From the NCBI RefSeq assembly GCF_000006445.2, contig NC_006048.2, forward strand, positions 62,001 to 126,000: 64,000 nucleotides of DNA. The letters run 5' to 3'. Under the pieces are notes generated by a model that worked only from the letters and a program-made list of their open reading frames with translations, was not told the DNA's origin and did not search any database. This stretch comes from Debaryomyces hansenii CBS767. Its lineage: Eukaryota; Ascomycota; Pichiomycetes; Serinales; Debaryomycetaceae. This document shows positions 20,068 to 29,693 of this stretch, piece by piece; positions within the stretch are counted from its first letter, which is position 1; every line of letters starts with the position of its first letter. The translations under genes and the position numbers were made by a program.

Positions 20068-20961
20068 ATGTTTAGATCAGGATTCATACATAATACTAGG
20101 TTCAATTTTAGTAAGGTTACGACGAAGAGACTTTTTTCTTCTAGTGCAAGACCAATTCATTCTCTTAGAATTAAATCATTAACTTTAGGCGTATGTGGAT
20201 TTTCTGCAATCACTGGATTGGCTTTATATAACCATAGACTTATTGAATTGGACAATAAGAAACAAGATATTTCCCCCAATATTTCCATAGCTGTTGATTC
20301 ATCGATTTCGCCTTTTCCGACCGCTTTAATTAGTGCCAACCAAACCAATCTTAATACGGATTTTCAATTGCTTGGATATGGTGTTAGGTCTGTTACGTTT
20401 GTTAACTTCAAGGTATATGGAATTGGTCTTTACATAGCTAATGACGATGTGAATAAAACTAAAAAAATTTTGAGTCCAAATTATTTATCAACCTTTGGCA
20501 CTGAAAACCATTCATTAAGAGAATTGTTATCTGACCCTGAATTTTCTGCCCAGCTTATCTCAAAACTATTAGAGGAAAATGTAAGATTTGCAGTTAGAAT
20601 TTCGCCTGTTAGAAATACAGATTTTAATCATTTGAAGGATGGTTTAATCAAGTCAATCTTGGCTCATCCAGAAAGTAAAGAAAATAAGGAAATCGTGAGT
20701 AATGGATTGGAAGAATTAAGGAACGTGTTTAGCGGATACAGAGGATCGGTGCCAAAGAATCATGTCTTATGGCTAGAAATTTTAAAACAAGGAAGCTTAA
20801 GTATTTCATATGAAAATCCGGTCAAGAACGAATTGACTAGTATGGGACAGGTCAAAGAACCAATTATTAGTAAGCTTTTATTTTTACAATACCTCAGTGG
20901 TAAGAAACCATTATCGGAACCATTAAGAAAAAGCTGTAACGATGGATTTATTGGTTTATAA
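20068..20961 (+). CDS. AIM18: AIM18/AIM46-type mitochondrial chalcone-isomerase-fold protein
   Basis: This 297-residue protein starts with a basic, Ser/Arg-rich presequence (residues 1-35) and a hydrophobic segment near 40-55, which suggests import into mitochondria and inner-membrane association. From about residue 88 it has the chalcone-isomerase-like fold of the yeast Aim18/Aim46 family: LGYGVRSVTFVNFKVYGIGLY, then VRFAVRISPVRNTDFNHLKDG split over the next block, and a C-terminal LFLQYLSGKKPLSEPLR. Loss of these genes in S. cerevisiae alters mitochondrial inheritance; heme binding has been reported for the family. A decayed second copy is at 32110-32735. ATG at 20068; the TTG at 20056 is not a start. 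Confidence 0.85.
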   Translation: MFRSGFIHNTRFNFSKVTTKRLFSSSARPIHSLRIKSLTLGVCGFSAITGLALYNHRLIELDNKKQDISPNISIAVDSSISPFPTALISANQTNLNTDFQLLGYGVRSVTFVNFKVYGIGLYIANDDVNKTKKILSPNYLSTFGTENHSLRELLSDPEFSAQLISKLLEENVRFAVRISPVRNTDFNHLKDGLIKSILAHPESKENKEIVSNGLEELRNVFSGYRGSVPKNHVLWLEILKQGSLSISYENPVKNELTSMGQVKEPIISKLLFLQYLSGKKPLSEPLRKSCNDGFIGL

Positions 20962-21455
20962 GCCATTCACATTTCAGAAGTTGGCGCTTACAAGTTATAG
21001 TCTTTAAAGTATATATGTTTCTTCGTAACTAATTCGTGTTTGAATGCACTTTTACTTTCAAAGAAACCTCGTATCTAATTAAAGTGGTCATAATGCCATA
21101 ATTTAGAGAGATAATTGAAAATCCAGAAACCTGGAAATATAACTTTCTGGAAGTATTATCTGTACTAATTTTTCGCTTTATAATAAAAGACCTCTGTAAT
21201 GGAAATAATCATTATTCGGGCCTATGTGATTCAACCTCCATCAAGTCAAGTCAGCTCAAATCTTTAAATGATACATAAATTAAGAAATTCTCTTTCGCGA
21301 AAAAAGCTTTGTACTGATTTAAAGTGAACTGAATTTCTGTTGGAACTAAAACCACACACCAAAATCCGTTTATGCAATTTGCGGTGGAGTTTTAATAAAT
21401 TTATATAATCAGCATTCTGAATAACTAGAATCTTTAATATCTACCACGACGTGAT
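20962..21455. promoter_or_regulatory. Intergenic, promoter of the Zn2Cys6 regulator
   Basis: This 494-base spacer holds the 3' end of the AIM18-type gene and the promoter of the regulator. A palindromic TTTCGCGAAA lies at about 21294-21303, and a TATA-like tract TTTATATAA at about 21400. I see no further gene. Confidence 0.4.
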
Positions 21456-23450
21456 ATGGTGAGATCTAAGAATGGATGTATCTCTTGTCGTCGAAAAAAA
21501 AAAAAATGTGACGAAGCTCAACCTATTTGTACCCTCTGTTCCAAGACTAATTCAGTATGTGAATACCCAGTATCGCATGGTATGTTTCTCCAGAAAAATA
21601 ATAAAGGAATACCCGATTATCAAGGAACAAAGCGTGTGAAAATTCGAGATAAAGAACCTGAAGATAGCTTTGAAGATACAAGTAGTGAAGAACATTCGTT
21701 GAACGATGCTTATCAACCTCATAAAATTGTGCATCTTAACTCAATTGCGATGGAAAAGTCTACTTTACCTTCATATCCACTTGGTTCCTTATCGCCAGAG
21801 TTGCTCAAAGATGGGCACGGATTAGACATGAATGATTTGGTGGAAACCGCACCTAAGGACGTCGATGATCCAATGCTTATTCAAACAAATAAAAAATCAC
21901 CTGAATATCAAGAGTTGTACGATACTTTCAGAGATTTTATGTTTCTCAATGCTGCATCCCAAGGTCCACAATCACCTGTTCAAATGCCATTAGGATTGAA
22001 AGATGTGGATATAGTCAACCACTTCAAAAGCTTTTTGGATTATAACACGGAAGTTCTGCTTAACGAAATGCAAGAAATATTACCACAAGTCGTCAGCGGA
22101 AATAGCTTATTAAGTTTTGCCTCTGTGCTGCCAAAAATTGCGGGTTCTAGTACAGAAATAACTTCTTTGAAAGACACATCGAGCACCAGGGAATTTTCTT
22201 CAACAAAGCCACAGACTACAAACGAACAGATTAGAGATGAACAACCAGACCCTGTCGTTGATGAAATAAAATTGAACCATAGGGACTTTGAACTATTTAC
22301 CAACTTTGTAGAAGAAATAGCGGGTTGGTTAGACATGTTTGATCACAAGAAACATTTCACTACAATTTTTGTGACCTTGTCAAAAAAAAGTTTGCCGTTA
22401 TATTACTCTATTTTAGCTATTTCTTCCCGACATTTGGACGAAACCAAAAAGTTACAAAAAAAAAACGACCACTTAACATATCACTTATATCAACGTTCAT
22501 TATATTATTTAGTTCCGATGGTACAAGGCAACTCGAACATTGAAGTTGTTGCATCATGCATTATACTTTGTGTTTTTGAAATGATGAATCCTTCACCGCT
22601 GAATTGGAGAAAACATCTTAAAGGTGGTGCCACATTATTGATGGCAGCGAATATTCACGGTTTCAGTGATTCAATGGAGAAGTCTTTGTTTTGGTGCTTT
22701 CTGAGAATGGATATCTGTAATGCGCTAATAAATGATGAGCCAACCCTAATTCCATTACGCAAATGGGGCGATTTGAGTTTTATTGAAGACGGTGATGATG
22801 ATGATGATGATGATTTGATTATCGCCGCTAGATACAAGGAAAAATTTTTGTCATTTTCTTCTCAGAATTCGGATATGTATAGCAATTATATTGTTTTTCT
22901 TGCGGCGAGGACAGTCAATTTGATTTCCGATGGTAATGATTTTCTGTCGAAAACAATTAACTCAGTGAATTTTGAGACATCTTTTGATGCCTTATATCAA
23001 GAACTATTGGAATGGTATATTAATCGCCCTGTCACTATGAAACCTATAATATGTCATTCTGATGATGAAGAATTTCCGAGGCTATTGTTTAGCAACGGTC
23101 CTGGAATCTCAGGGAATCAAATGTACCACATGGTAATGATTTTAATGAATTCAAATAAGCCAAGAGCTTCGAAGAAATGTAAGTCTGGTGGAATAGATAA
23201 TGTGTATAAAAACCATTTAAGTAATGTGTGGCATGCGAAGAGAATTGTGGGGATATCGTTGGTGAATAAAAATGATCATGGCTGCTTGTCTAATGCGTTG
23301 CAACCAGTTTACTTTGCTGGAAAGGTTTTAACTAGTAAAAGGGAACATCAAATTATTTTGGATTTGTTGAGAAATATCGAAGAGATTACAGGGTTGAATT
23401 GTGAATGGCGTATAAAAGATTTAGAAACAATATGGAAGGACTATTTTTAA
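21456..23450 (+). CDS. Zn2Cys6 transcription factor, likely cluster regulator
   Basis: This 664-residue protein begins with a fungal binuclear zinc cluster, Cys8, 11, 18, 25, 28 and 35, with a very basic loop (RRKKKKC). A linker rich in acidic residues and Ser follows, then a fungal-type middle homology region from about residue 280 (FELFTNFVEEIAGWLDMF), typical of Zn2Cys6 activators of the Ume/Lys14-like group with fungal_trans_2 architecture. Seven consecutive Asp codons interrupt it near residue 450. It is the first gene of the dihydroxyacetone-synthase/kinase cluster and convergent with the transketolase gene, so I infer that it regulates that cluster. CGG triplets in the neighbouring divergent promoter are possible targets. 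Confidence 0.88.
   Translation: MVRSKNGCISCRRKKKKCDEAQPICTLCSKTNSVCEYPVSHGMFLQKNNKGIPDYQGTKRVKIRDKEPEDSFEDTSSEEHSLNDAYQPHKIVHLNSIAMEKSTLPSYPLGSLSPELLKDGHGLDMNDLVETAPKDVDDPMLIQTNKKSPEYQELYDTFRDFMFLNAASQGPQSPVQMPLGLKDVDIVNHFKSFLDYNTEVLLNEMQEILPQVVSGNSLLSFASVLPKIAGSSTEITSLKDTSSTREFSSTKPQTTNEQIRDEQPDPVVDEIKLNHRDFELFTNFVEEIAGWLDMFDHKKHFTTIFVTLSKKSLPLYYSILAISSRHLDETKKLQKKNDHLTYHLYQRSLYYLVPMVQGNSNIEVVASCIILCVFEMMNPSPLNWRKHLKGGATLLMAANIHGFSDSMEKSLFWCFLRMDICNALINDEPTLIPLRKWGDLSFIEDGDDDDDDDLIIAARYKEKFLSFSSQNSDMYSNYIVFLAARTVNLISDGNDFLSKTINSVNFETSFDALYQELLEWYINRPVTMKPIICHSDDEEFPRLLFSNGPGISGNQMYHMVMILMNSNKPRASKKCKSGGIDNVYKNHLSNVWHAKRIVGISLVNKNDHGCLSNALQPVYFAGKVLTSKREHQIILDLLRNIEEITGLNCEWRIKDLETIWKDYF
22794..22814 (+). 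repeat. GAT x7 trinucleotide repeat coding for Asp
   Basis: Seven uninterrupted GAT codons lie in the middle region of the regulator. Such tracts vary in length by slippage; here the change would stay in frame. Confidence 0.9.
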
Positions 23451-23717
23451 GACGTTTATTCCTTACGAACATATTATACCAAATTTCTATCCCCAACTCA
23501 TGGTCAAAATATATCTTCATTTAAACCTCTTGTTGATTGCTGTTTGATATGTGCAAGCTGTCCTTATTTTATCTAAGCCGTAATTAGTCTATTTATATTG
23601 GATTTAATGACAGAGGATACAATCATTAAGTCAAATGCATTTGGATTTGGTTCTTGATTTATAATTTACAATTTCATCGTCAAAGTTTTATCTATTACAA
23701 TTATATAGGCTACTCAA

Positions 23718-25829
23718 TCAAGAAGAAGAATGATGATTTTTCGTAATATTCAATTCTTGATATTCAAACTTCATAATATCATCCTTTTGCAAATCATCTA
23801 AGTATTTTTGAATTTTGCTGGCGATATAAGCGCCATTAAATCCGAAATGCTCATATGCATTTTTACCAGGTAATGATATACCAAATTCGTTTAGGTGGAA
23901 ACCAGCATTAGCATACCTTTCCCATCCATTGGAAGCATAGGCTTCAATAGCAACGGTCACGATTTGGGGATCCAAGACGGATCTCTTATACTCTGTGGAT
24001 TGACATTCGAAAAGTCGCTGGCATGGAAATGAAATAATTTTAACATTAATGTTTGACTCAATCAATATTTCGGCAGCATCAATAGCAAATTGACTTTCTG
24101 CACCAACGGATATAATTTGTAACTTTTGGCTGTCTGATGATGAGTCAAATTCCTTCAATACGTATGCACCAAATTTCACTTTGTTACGGTCCGTGATACC
24201 AGGGTACTGCTTGAGATTCTGTCTGGACAAGGATATAATTGTCGGTTTATTAGTGGTTTCAATAGCAAGTTCCCATGCGCCTGCAACTTCTTCGTTGTCC
24301 GCTGGTCTCACATACAAACAGTTCGGTAGTGATCTGTAGAATGATGCTAACGCAATAGGCTGATGTGTAGGACCATCTTCACCAGTTCCAATTGAGTCAT
24401 GGGTTGCTACATGAATAACCTGTAAATTCTGCAACGCACCCATTCTTACGGCTGGTGCAGAATAAAGATAAAACATGAAAAACGAAGATGTGATTGGAAT
24501 AAAAGCACCTTTGGAGTAAGCTGAGATACCATTAGAAATCGCACACATGGCATGTTCCCGGATACCATAGTGTAAGTATCTTCCGCTGTAATCGCCATTG
24601 ATACCACAGTCAGTTTTGATTTCAGGGTTTTGAAAATCTTTTTTATGTGGCCATAACAAGTTCACTGATGGAGATAAGTCCGCTGTGCCGACGAGGAATT
24701 GTGGATATTTGGCAGCAAGTGGAGTAAATACTAATCCCGATGCCTTTCTAGAAGCAGTCGCATCTGTTGGAAGTGAGTGCGGTAAAGATTCTTTCCAATC
24801 GGTTGGCAACTTTCCATTAATTCTGGATACGACCTCTTCGTATAATTGAGGATATTTCTTGCTATATGCCTCCAACTTTTTTTCCCATTGTTCCTGATGA
24901 AAGACACCTTTTGAAATGGCCCCTTCGTTGCCTTCTCTAAAAAAGTCATAGACTAATTTTGGAACTTCAATAAATTGGTCAGGATCAAAGCCATAAAGGG
25001 CCTTAAGCCTTCTGCCTTCTTCTACACCATACGCAGCACCGTGTGCTTTGGCATTATTAGCAACATTTGTATCCACACCGATGATTGTTCTTATATTAAT
25101 CAAGATAGGCAGACCCTTTACTGACTTTGCCTGCTCAATCGCAGCCAATATAGATCTAAGATCAAAGCTTCCGTCGTCAACAGTTAACACATGCCATTTT
25201 TGGGCCATAAACTTAGCATTGATGTCTTCAGAGTTTGCTAAATCAACGGAACCATCACAAGTGATTTGATTGTTATCGTAAATCACAATCAAATTATCTA
25301 AACCCAAATGACCAGCAAGCGAAATGGCTTCTAAGCCGACACCTTCTTGAATACAAGCATCACCAACCATACAATAAATTTTGTTATCAACCAAATCCAA
25401 ATCAGGTTTGTTATAATTTGCAGCTAAGTTCTTCGAGGCAATAGCCAAACCGACTGCGTTGGCAATACCTTGACCTAATGGACCCGTGGTAACCTCAATA
25501 CCTTCAAACTCAATTTCCGGATGTCCAGCACATTGAGACACTTCTGGGGCGTGGTACTTCTTCAACTGATTCATGGTGAATGACTCATATCCAACAAGAT
25601 GTAAGAAAACGTACTGGAAAAGACAAGTATGTCCATTAGACAAAACAAACCTATCTCTATTAAACCAATTGGCATTTTTTGGGTTGTACTTTAATATATA
25701 TTTCCAAAGTGCTATACCAATGGCAGCCATTCCCATTGCACCCCCTGGATGGCCGCCATTATATTGTTGTACTAGGTCACTCACCAAACACCTAATAGTT
25801 TTTAACGATAAATCTTCAATTTGATTCAT
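23718..25829 (-). CDS. Transketolase of the dihydroxyacetone-synthase (DAS) type
   Basis: This 703-residue thiamine-diphosphate enzyme is closer, from memory, to methylotrophic-yeast dihydroxyacetone synthase than to Tkl1: NRDRFVLSNGHTCLFQYVF, GHPEIEFEGIEVTTGPLGQG, the ThDP motif GDACIQEG...YDNN, GDYSGRYLHYGIREHAM and FGWERYA-like NGWERYA are present. DAS transfers a two-carbon unit from xylulose 5-phosphate to formaldehyde, giving dihydroxyacetone and glyceraldehyde 3-phosphate. The C-terminus (NHHSSS) has no peroxisomal SKL-type signal, unlike methylotroph DAS, so the enzyme is probably cytosolic. Dihydroxyacetone kinase is encoded in the same cluster, which supports dihydroxyacetone as product; the acceptor aldehyde is not known. 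An ordinary or specialised sugar-phosphate transketolase remains possible. Shares a divergent promoter with the SDR gene. Confidence 0.85.
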   Translation of the reverse strand: MNQIEDLSLKTIRCLVSDLVQQYNGGHPGGAMGMAAIGIALWKYILKYNPKNANWFNRDRFVLSNGHTCLFQYVFLHLVGYESFTMNQLKKYHAPEVSQCAGHPEIEFEGIEVTTGPLGQGIANAVGLAIASKNLAANYNKPDLDLVDNKIYCMVGDACIQEGVGLEAISLAGHLGLDNLIVIYDNNQITCDGSVDLANSEDINAKFMAQKWHVLTVDDGSFDLRSILAAIEQAKSVKGLPILINIRTIIGVDTNVANNAKAHGAAYGVEEGRRLKALYGFDPDQFIEVPKLVYDFFREGNEGAISKGVFHQEQWEKKLEAYSKKYPQLYEEVVSRINGKLPTDWKESLPHSLPTDATASRKASGLVFTPLAAKYPQFLVGTADLSPSVNLLWPHKKDFQNPEIKTDCGINGDYSGRYLHYGIREHAMCAISNGISAYSKGAFIPITSSFFMFYLYSAPAVRMGALQNLQVIHVATHDSIGTGEDGPTHQPIALASFYRSLPNCLYVRPADNEEVAGAWELAIETTNKPTIISLSRQNLKQYPGITDRNKVKFGAYVLKEFDSSSDSQKLQIISVGAESQFAIDAAEILIESNINVKIISFPCQRLFECQSTEYKRSVLDPQIVTVAIEAYASNGWERYANAGFHLNEFGISLPGKNAYEHFGFNGAYIASKIQKYLDDLQKDDIMKFEYQELNITKNHHSSS

Positions 25830-26582
25830 TCTCCTATATTCTACTCAATATTCTATCTCAGTCATAATATTCTATCTCATTCAAATACATTATACCTACT
25901 TATATATATTATTTTTTATCCTCTTCATTTGTACCTAGGGATCGTTAGATCTGGTGTCGCCAATTATGTCAAATGCGGAAATAATGGCCGCATAGTATTA
26001 TTCCTTAATTGGAACAAAGTTGCGATATGACGGCGCCCGATATTTCTATCTTGAGTAAACACTTGCGCTGCCGCAAATATATGTACACCAACTCCATTTG
26101 ACTAACTCAATAGCCAATGAGTACAATTTACTTACACTTTGTCGAATAAAATGAGGATAATCCAAATAAATAGAACCAATGCTTAAAACTTTGGGGAATT
26201 TTATTTGAACGTATCGGCTGCCATATTCCACAATACGCATCTCTGCTATTTGTTATAGAAACAAATGGAGCATTAATGTTGACAATAACTATATAATTTT
26301 TCAGTCAATATTTACAGATCAGTCTGTACCACAATATTGTTATGTTCAATTACTATGAGTTAATTTTGATACAATTTGAAATATAAATTATCTGAATTCA
26401 TGGGTAGAGCAAAAAGAAAGGCGGATTGGCGGCATGTATTACCCATTTCGGTTTGTCTAACCGCACGTCGCTGGGTGCAAAAACAAGATATATATATATA
26501 TATATCCCGAACGCCATTCAAGCATGGAAGCATTGTATAAATTTCATATTAATTTATTTCTTAATAATTAACGAAAATAATC
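25830..26582. promoter_or_regulatory. Divergent promoter of DAS-type transketolase and SDR
   Basis: The spacer between two divergent cluster genes contains several CGG/CCG triplets of the kind Zn2Cys6 factors bind: GCGG-N9-CCGC (25975-25991), CGG-N5-CGG (26422-26432) and single triplets at 26449 and 26461. An (AT)9 tract at 26488-26505 is a likely TATA region 78 bases before the SDR ATG. Which of these is functional is not known; coordinated control by the cluster's own regulator is plausible. Confidence 0.5.
26488..26505. repeat. (AT)9 microsatellite, probable TATA region
   Basis: Nine AT dinucleotides lie 78 bases before the SDR start codon, a normal distance for a yeast TATA element. Confidence 0.6.
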
Positions 26583-27458
26583 ATGACGGTCAAAGCATTT
26601 GATGATAACGTATCAGATACTCACTACTTGTTGGATACTCCAAGATCTTTACCCACGCGAGATCCACAATTGAATAATCATGTCATTGATCTTTTCAATT
26701 TGAAAGGAAAAGTTGCAGTTGTCACAGGCGGTGGACAAGGTATCGGCTATGCTATATGTGAAGCATATGCACAAGCTGGAGCAGAAGTTGCTATATGGGA
26801 TATTAGTGACACCTCTACAGTTGCCACGAAGTTAGAAAAACTTTATGGAGTTAAACTGCGTTCATATGTATGCGATGTCACTGATTCAAAGAGAGTTGAA
26901 CAAACTGTTAACAACATCGTTGAAGATTTCGGTGATATTGACATTTTTGTCGCTAATGCTGGTATAAACATTCCGGTGGGTACCATAATTAATGAAGAAA
27001 ATTCTAATGATAAAAACTGGCTTAAGGTCATGGACATAAACTTGAATGGTGTATACTATTGTGCCAAAAATGTTGGTAAGGTTTTCTCTAGAAAACCTGA
27101 GGGCAGAAAAGGATCAATGATTATTACCGGTTCTATGTCGGGGCATATCATCAATACTCCGGTTCATCAAGCCGCATACAATGCATCCAAGGCATCCGTT
27201 ATTCATTTCGCTAAATCATTGGCTATTGAATTTGTTGATTTCGCTAGAGTCAACAGCATCAGCCCTGGCTATGTTAACTCGGGTATCAATGACCATTTGC
27301 CAAGCAACACTAGAAAACGTTGGTGGTCGACTATCCCGATGGGAAGAGAAGGCTTACCACGAGAGTTGGTTGGTGCATATTTGTACTTAGCATCTGATGC
27401 AAGTACCTATACCACTGCTGCTGATATTATTGTAGATGGAGGCTGGTGTGCTGTTTAA
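26583..27458 (+). CDS. Sorbose-reductase/mannitol-dehydrogenase-like SDR
   Basis: This 291-residue short-chain dehydrogenase has an N-terminal extension of about 35 residues, then TGGGQGIG (48-55), NAG (125-127), a serine in TGSMSGHI (near 184) and the active-site Tyr199/Lys203 in YNASK, ending GADIIVDGG-like ADIIVDGGWCAV. It closely resembles Candida Sou1 (NADPH-dependent sorbose reductase) and fungal NADP mannitol dehydrogenases, with the shared MSGHI, RVNSISPGY and PMGREG motifs. It would interconvert a polyol and a ketose. In this cluster it may feed the transketolase and kinase from a sugar alcohol. It is divergent to the transketolase gene and convergent with the porter gene. Exact substrate unknown. 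Confidence 0.88.
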   Translation: MTVKAFDDNVSDTHYLLDTPRSLPTRDPQLNNHVIDLFNLKGKVAVVTGGGQGIGYAICEAYAQAGAEVAIWDISDTSTVATKLEKLYGVKLRSYVCDVTDSKRVEQTVNNIVEDFGDIDIFVANAGINIPVGTIINEENSNDKNWLKVMDINLNGVYYCAKNVGKVFSRKPEGRKGSMIITGSMSGHIINTPVHQAAYNASKASVIHFAKSLAIEFVDFARVNSISPGYVNSGINDHLPSNTRKRWWSTIPMGREGLPRELVGAYLYLASDASTYTTAADIIVDGGWCAV

Positions 27459-27713
27459 ATAATAGATGTTTAAATATTTGATATATAACTAATAGGTAAA
27501 ATGTATGAATATTTTTTTTTATTACACTTATAGTAACAATAATATTAATAGTACGTCATGTAGCTAATTAAATATGATACAAATTGTAATTTATAGTTGA
27601 TTCATCAGTGGTTATTTGTTCCCTGATTGAAAAGCTCATTTTACATATAGTTGCGACTACTACATTGATGACGCTAATATAGTTATAAGCAGATGTTACT
27701 TGATGCTATATAA

Positions 27714-29321
27714 TTATTCTATCGATTCGACTAAAACTTTTCTTTCGTAGAGGTCTGATTCTTTATAGTCCAATTTTTTATAGTTTCTGGAAAGTGAGAT
27801 AACGTCCCAAGGAGTCTTAGGGTTGGAATGTTCAAAAATTATGTCTATGTCTTCGAGTGACCTACCAGAGGTTTCAGGATAAAAAATATAAACAGCTGGA
27901 ACCATAGCGAAATTAACGCATGCGAATATAGCATAAGTATATGCACCGATATGTGCGAAGCATATAGGTGTAATCATAACGATTAAGAACGTAAACGCCC
28001 AGTTGCAAGCTGTCGATAACCCATTCACTGCTGCTCTTATTTCCAATGGAGCAATTTCAGCAGGGTAAAGCCACAGAACACCCAACCATCCAACTGCAAA
28101 AAAACTATTAAACACGAAGAGGAATACTGCAGCTGATATTGCAGCCTTTGTATCCCCGTTATCAGCTGCCCATCCTGACCCACACAAAATAGCCATAGTA
28201 GCACTTTGTCCTGCAGCACAAATTAACATCAAATTTCTTCTCCCTACTCTTTCAATAAGAAAGTATGAAAGACAAGCAGCAAGGAAATATTCCGTACCGT
28301 TACAAGCAGCTAAAATTCTTGCAGGAATAGGATCCATATTTAAATAGTCTTCATAAATAGTACCTGCATAATAGGTAATTAGATTTATTCCGCAAATTTG
28401 TTGCATAATTTGGCAAAATGCAGCCAACATTGTTCTGTGAAAATGTTTGTTTGGTCCAAATGAAATTAGGCGTTTCAAACTGAATTCTGCATCTTCTTTC
28501 ATAGAAAGATCTTTGATTTCTTTAATTTTTGCTAACACAAAAGTGTGATTGGTTTCAACTTCAGCAAACACCGCAAATACTTCCTTTGCTTCCTCAATTC
28601 TATTCTTTTTGACTAACCAACGGGGGGATTCTGGCATTAAGAAGATGACGGACATCATGAACAAAGCAAATACAATTTGGAAGGCAATTGGAAATCTCCA
28701 ACTGGCACTGCCCTTAACAAAATAGAAGCCGAAATCGACCCAGTAAGATAATGCAACACCAAATATATTTAGAGCTGCGCTAATCATGTTAAGAGCACCA
28801 CGTCTCTCTGGTTTTGCACATTCAGACAACCACATTGGAATTGTTGCAGTCAGGAAACCATTCCCGATACCTGTTACAATTCTTCCAACGATTAAATGAG
28901 GTAGTCCAAATGCCGAGCATTGCAACACTGCTCCGACTGTCATTGTTGCAGCACCGATCCAAATCATCTTTCTTCTACCAAAATTGTCTCCATAAACCAT
29001 CGCAAAAAGTGCACCACACATACAGCCTATTTCATATATAGCCACCACCAACCCTTGTAATGTGGAGTTCGACTTATTTTCGAAAACATTGATTTCGGGA
29101 AACGTTTCCAAAAACGATGGTAGCGTTAGTAACGAGCTCATAACACCTTGATCATATCCGAATAGCATAAATGCAATACTCGCAACGAATGCCACCATTT
29201 TATATAATGCCTCCCCACGTAAACCAACGAATGTCTTTCGTGACTGGTTTAAGCTTTCTAAGCTACTCGAGTTTAACGTGGGGTTTTCTAAATTTTCAGG
29301 TTTTTCAATGCTAACTGGCAT
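27714..29321 (-). CDS. STL1-type sugar/polyol porter
   Basis: This 535-residue MFS sugar porter has twelve predicted membrane segments. Family motifs: MLFGYDQGVMSSLLT in helix 1, GDNFGRRKM in the 2-3 loop, VGRIVTGIGNG, PESPRWLVKK before the central loop, ERVGRRNLM in the 8-9 loop and PETSGRSLEDIDIIF at the end. These, especially the DQGVMSSLLT block, place it near Stl1-like glycerol/polyol proton symporters rather than hexose facilitators. It shares a divergent promoter with the dihydroxyacetone kinase gene, so a polyol, ketose or dihydroxyacetone itself is a likely substrate. Start ATG at 29319-29321; TAG-free N-terminal tail of about 35 residues is cytoplasmic. Confidence 0.88.
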   Translation of the reverse strand: MPVSIEKPENLENPTLNSSSLESLNQSRKTFVGLRGEALYKMVAFVASIAFMLFGYDQGVMSSLLTLPSFLETFPEINVFENKSNSTLQGLVVAIYEIGCMCGALFAMVYGDNFGRRKMIWIGAATMTVGAVLQCSAFGLPHLIVGRIVTGIGNGFLTATIPMWLSECAKPERRGALNMISAALNIFGVALSYWVDFGFYFVKGSASWRFPIAFQIVFALFMMSVIFLMPESPRWLVKKNRIEEAKEVFAVFAEVETNHTFVLAKIKEIKDLSMKEDAEFSLKRLISFGPNKHFHRTMLAAFCQIMQQICGINLITYYAGTIYEDYLNMDPIPARILAACNGTEYFLAACLSYFLIERVGRRNLMLICAAGQSATMAILCGSGWAADNGDTKAAISAAVFLFVFNSFFAVGWLGVLWLYPAEIAPLEIRAAVNGLSTACNWAFTFLIVMITPICFAHIGAYTYAIFACVNFAMVPAVYIFYPETSGRSLEDIDIIFEHSNPKTPWDVISLSRNYKKLDYKESDLYERKVLVESIE

Positions 29322-29693
29322 GTTTTGTTTATGTTAGTTCGTTATGTCATCGCTTAAGTTTATGGATTTAAACTCTAATATATAGTTGAAGTTAAGACGC
29401 GCTATTCTTAACCTATTTTGTATCTGATCAATTTTTCATATTCCCTTGTACTTATTATTTTTTTTTTGTCCGTAATTTTGAAAGTGAGAGCGCCAGTTAT
29501 TACTCAAAATAGGTTTCTGGCATATACGTCCAATATGTAAATGGTAATGTTCCCGCGCTATTGTTGGAGCGTGGTTGTTAAATTGACTGCTTCAGATTTA
29601 TTCTACTATCATCCGATTATTTAAGACCAGACAACATGTTGGAATTATTGATTTTTCCCAATTGATATTACAGAAAATTTAAGTTCTAAATAA
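29322..29693. promoter_or_regulatory. Divergent promoter of porter and dihydroxyacetone kinase
   Basis: The 372-base spacer carries two direct copies of CGCGCTATTNTT, at 29398-29409 and 29554-29565, each lying closer to one of the two genes. GC-rich matching words are rare in this AT-rich genome, so the pair may be regulator-binding sites. A poly-T run at about 29457-29467 could be a nucleosome-free element. I did not find the same word in the other cluster promoter. Confidence 0.4.
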
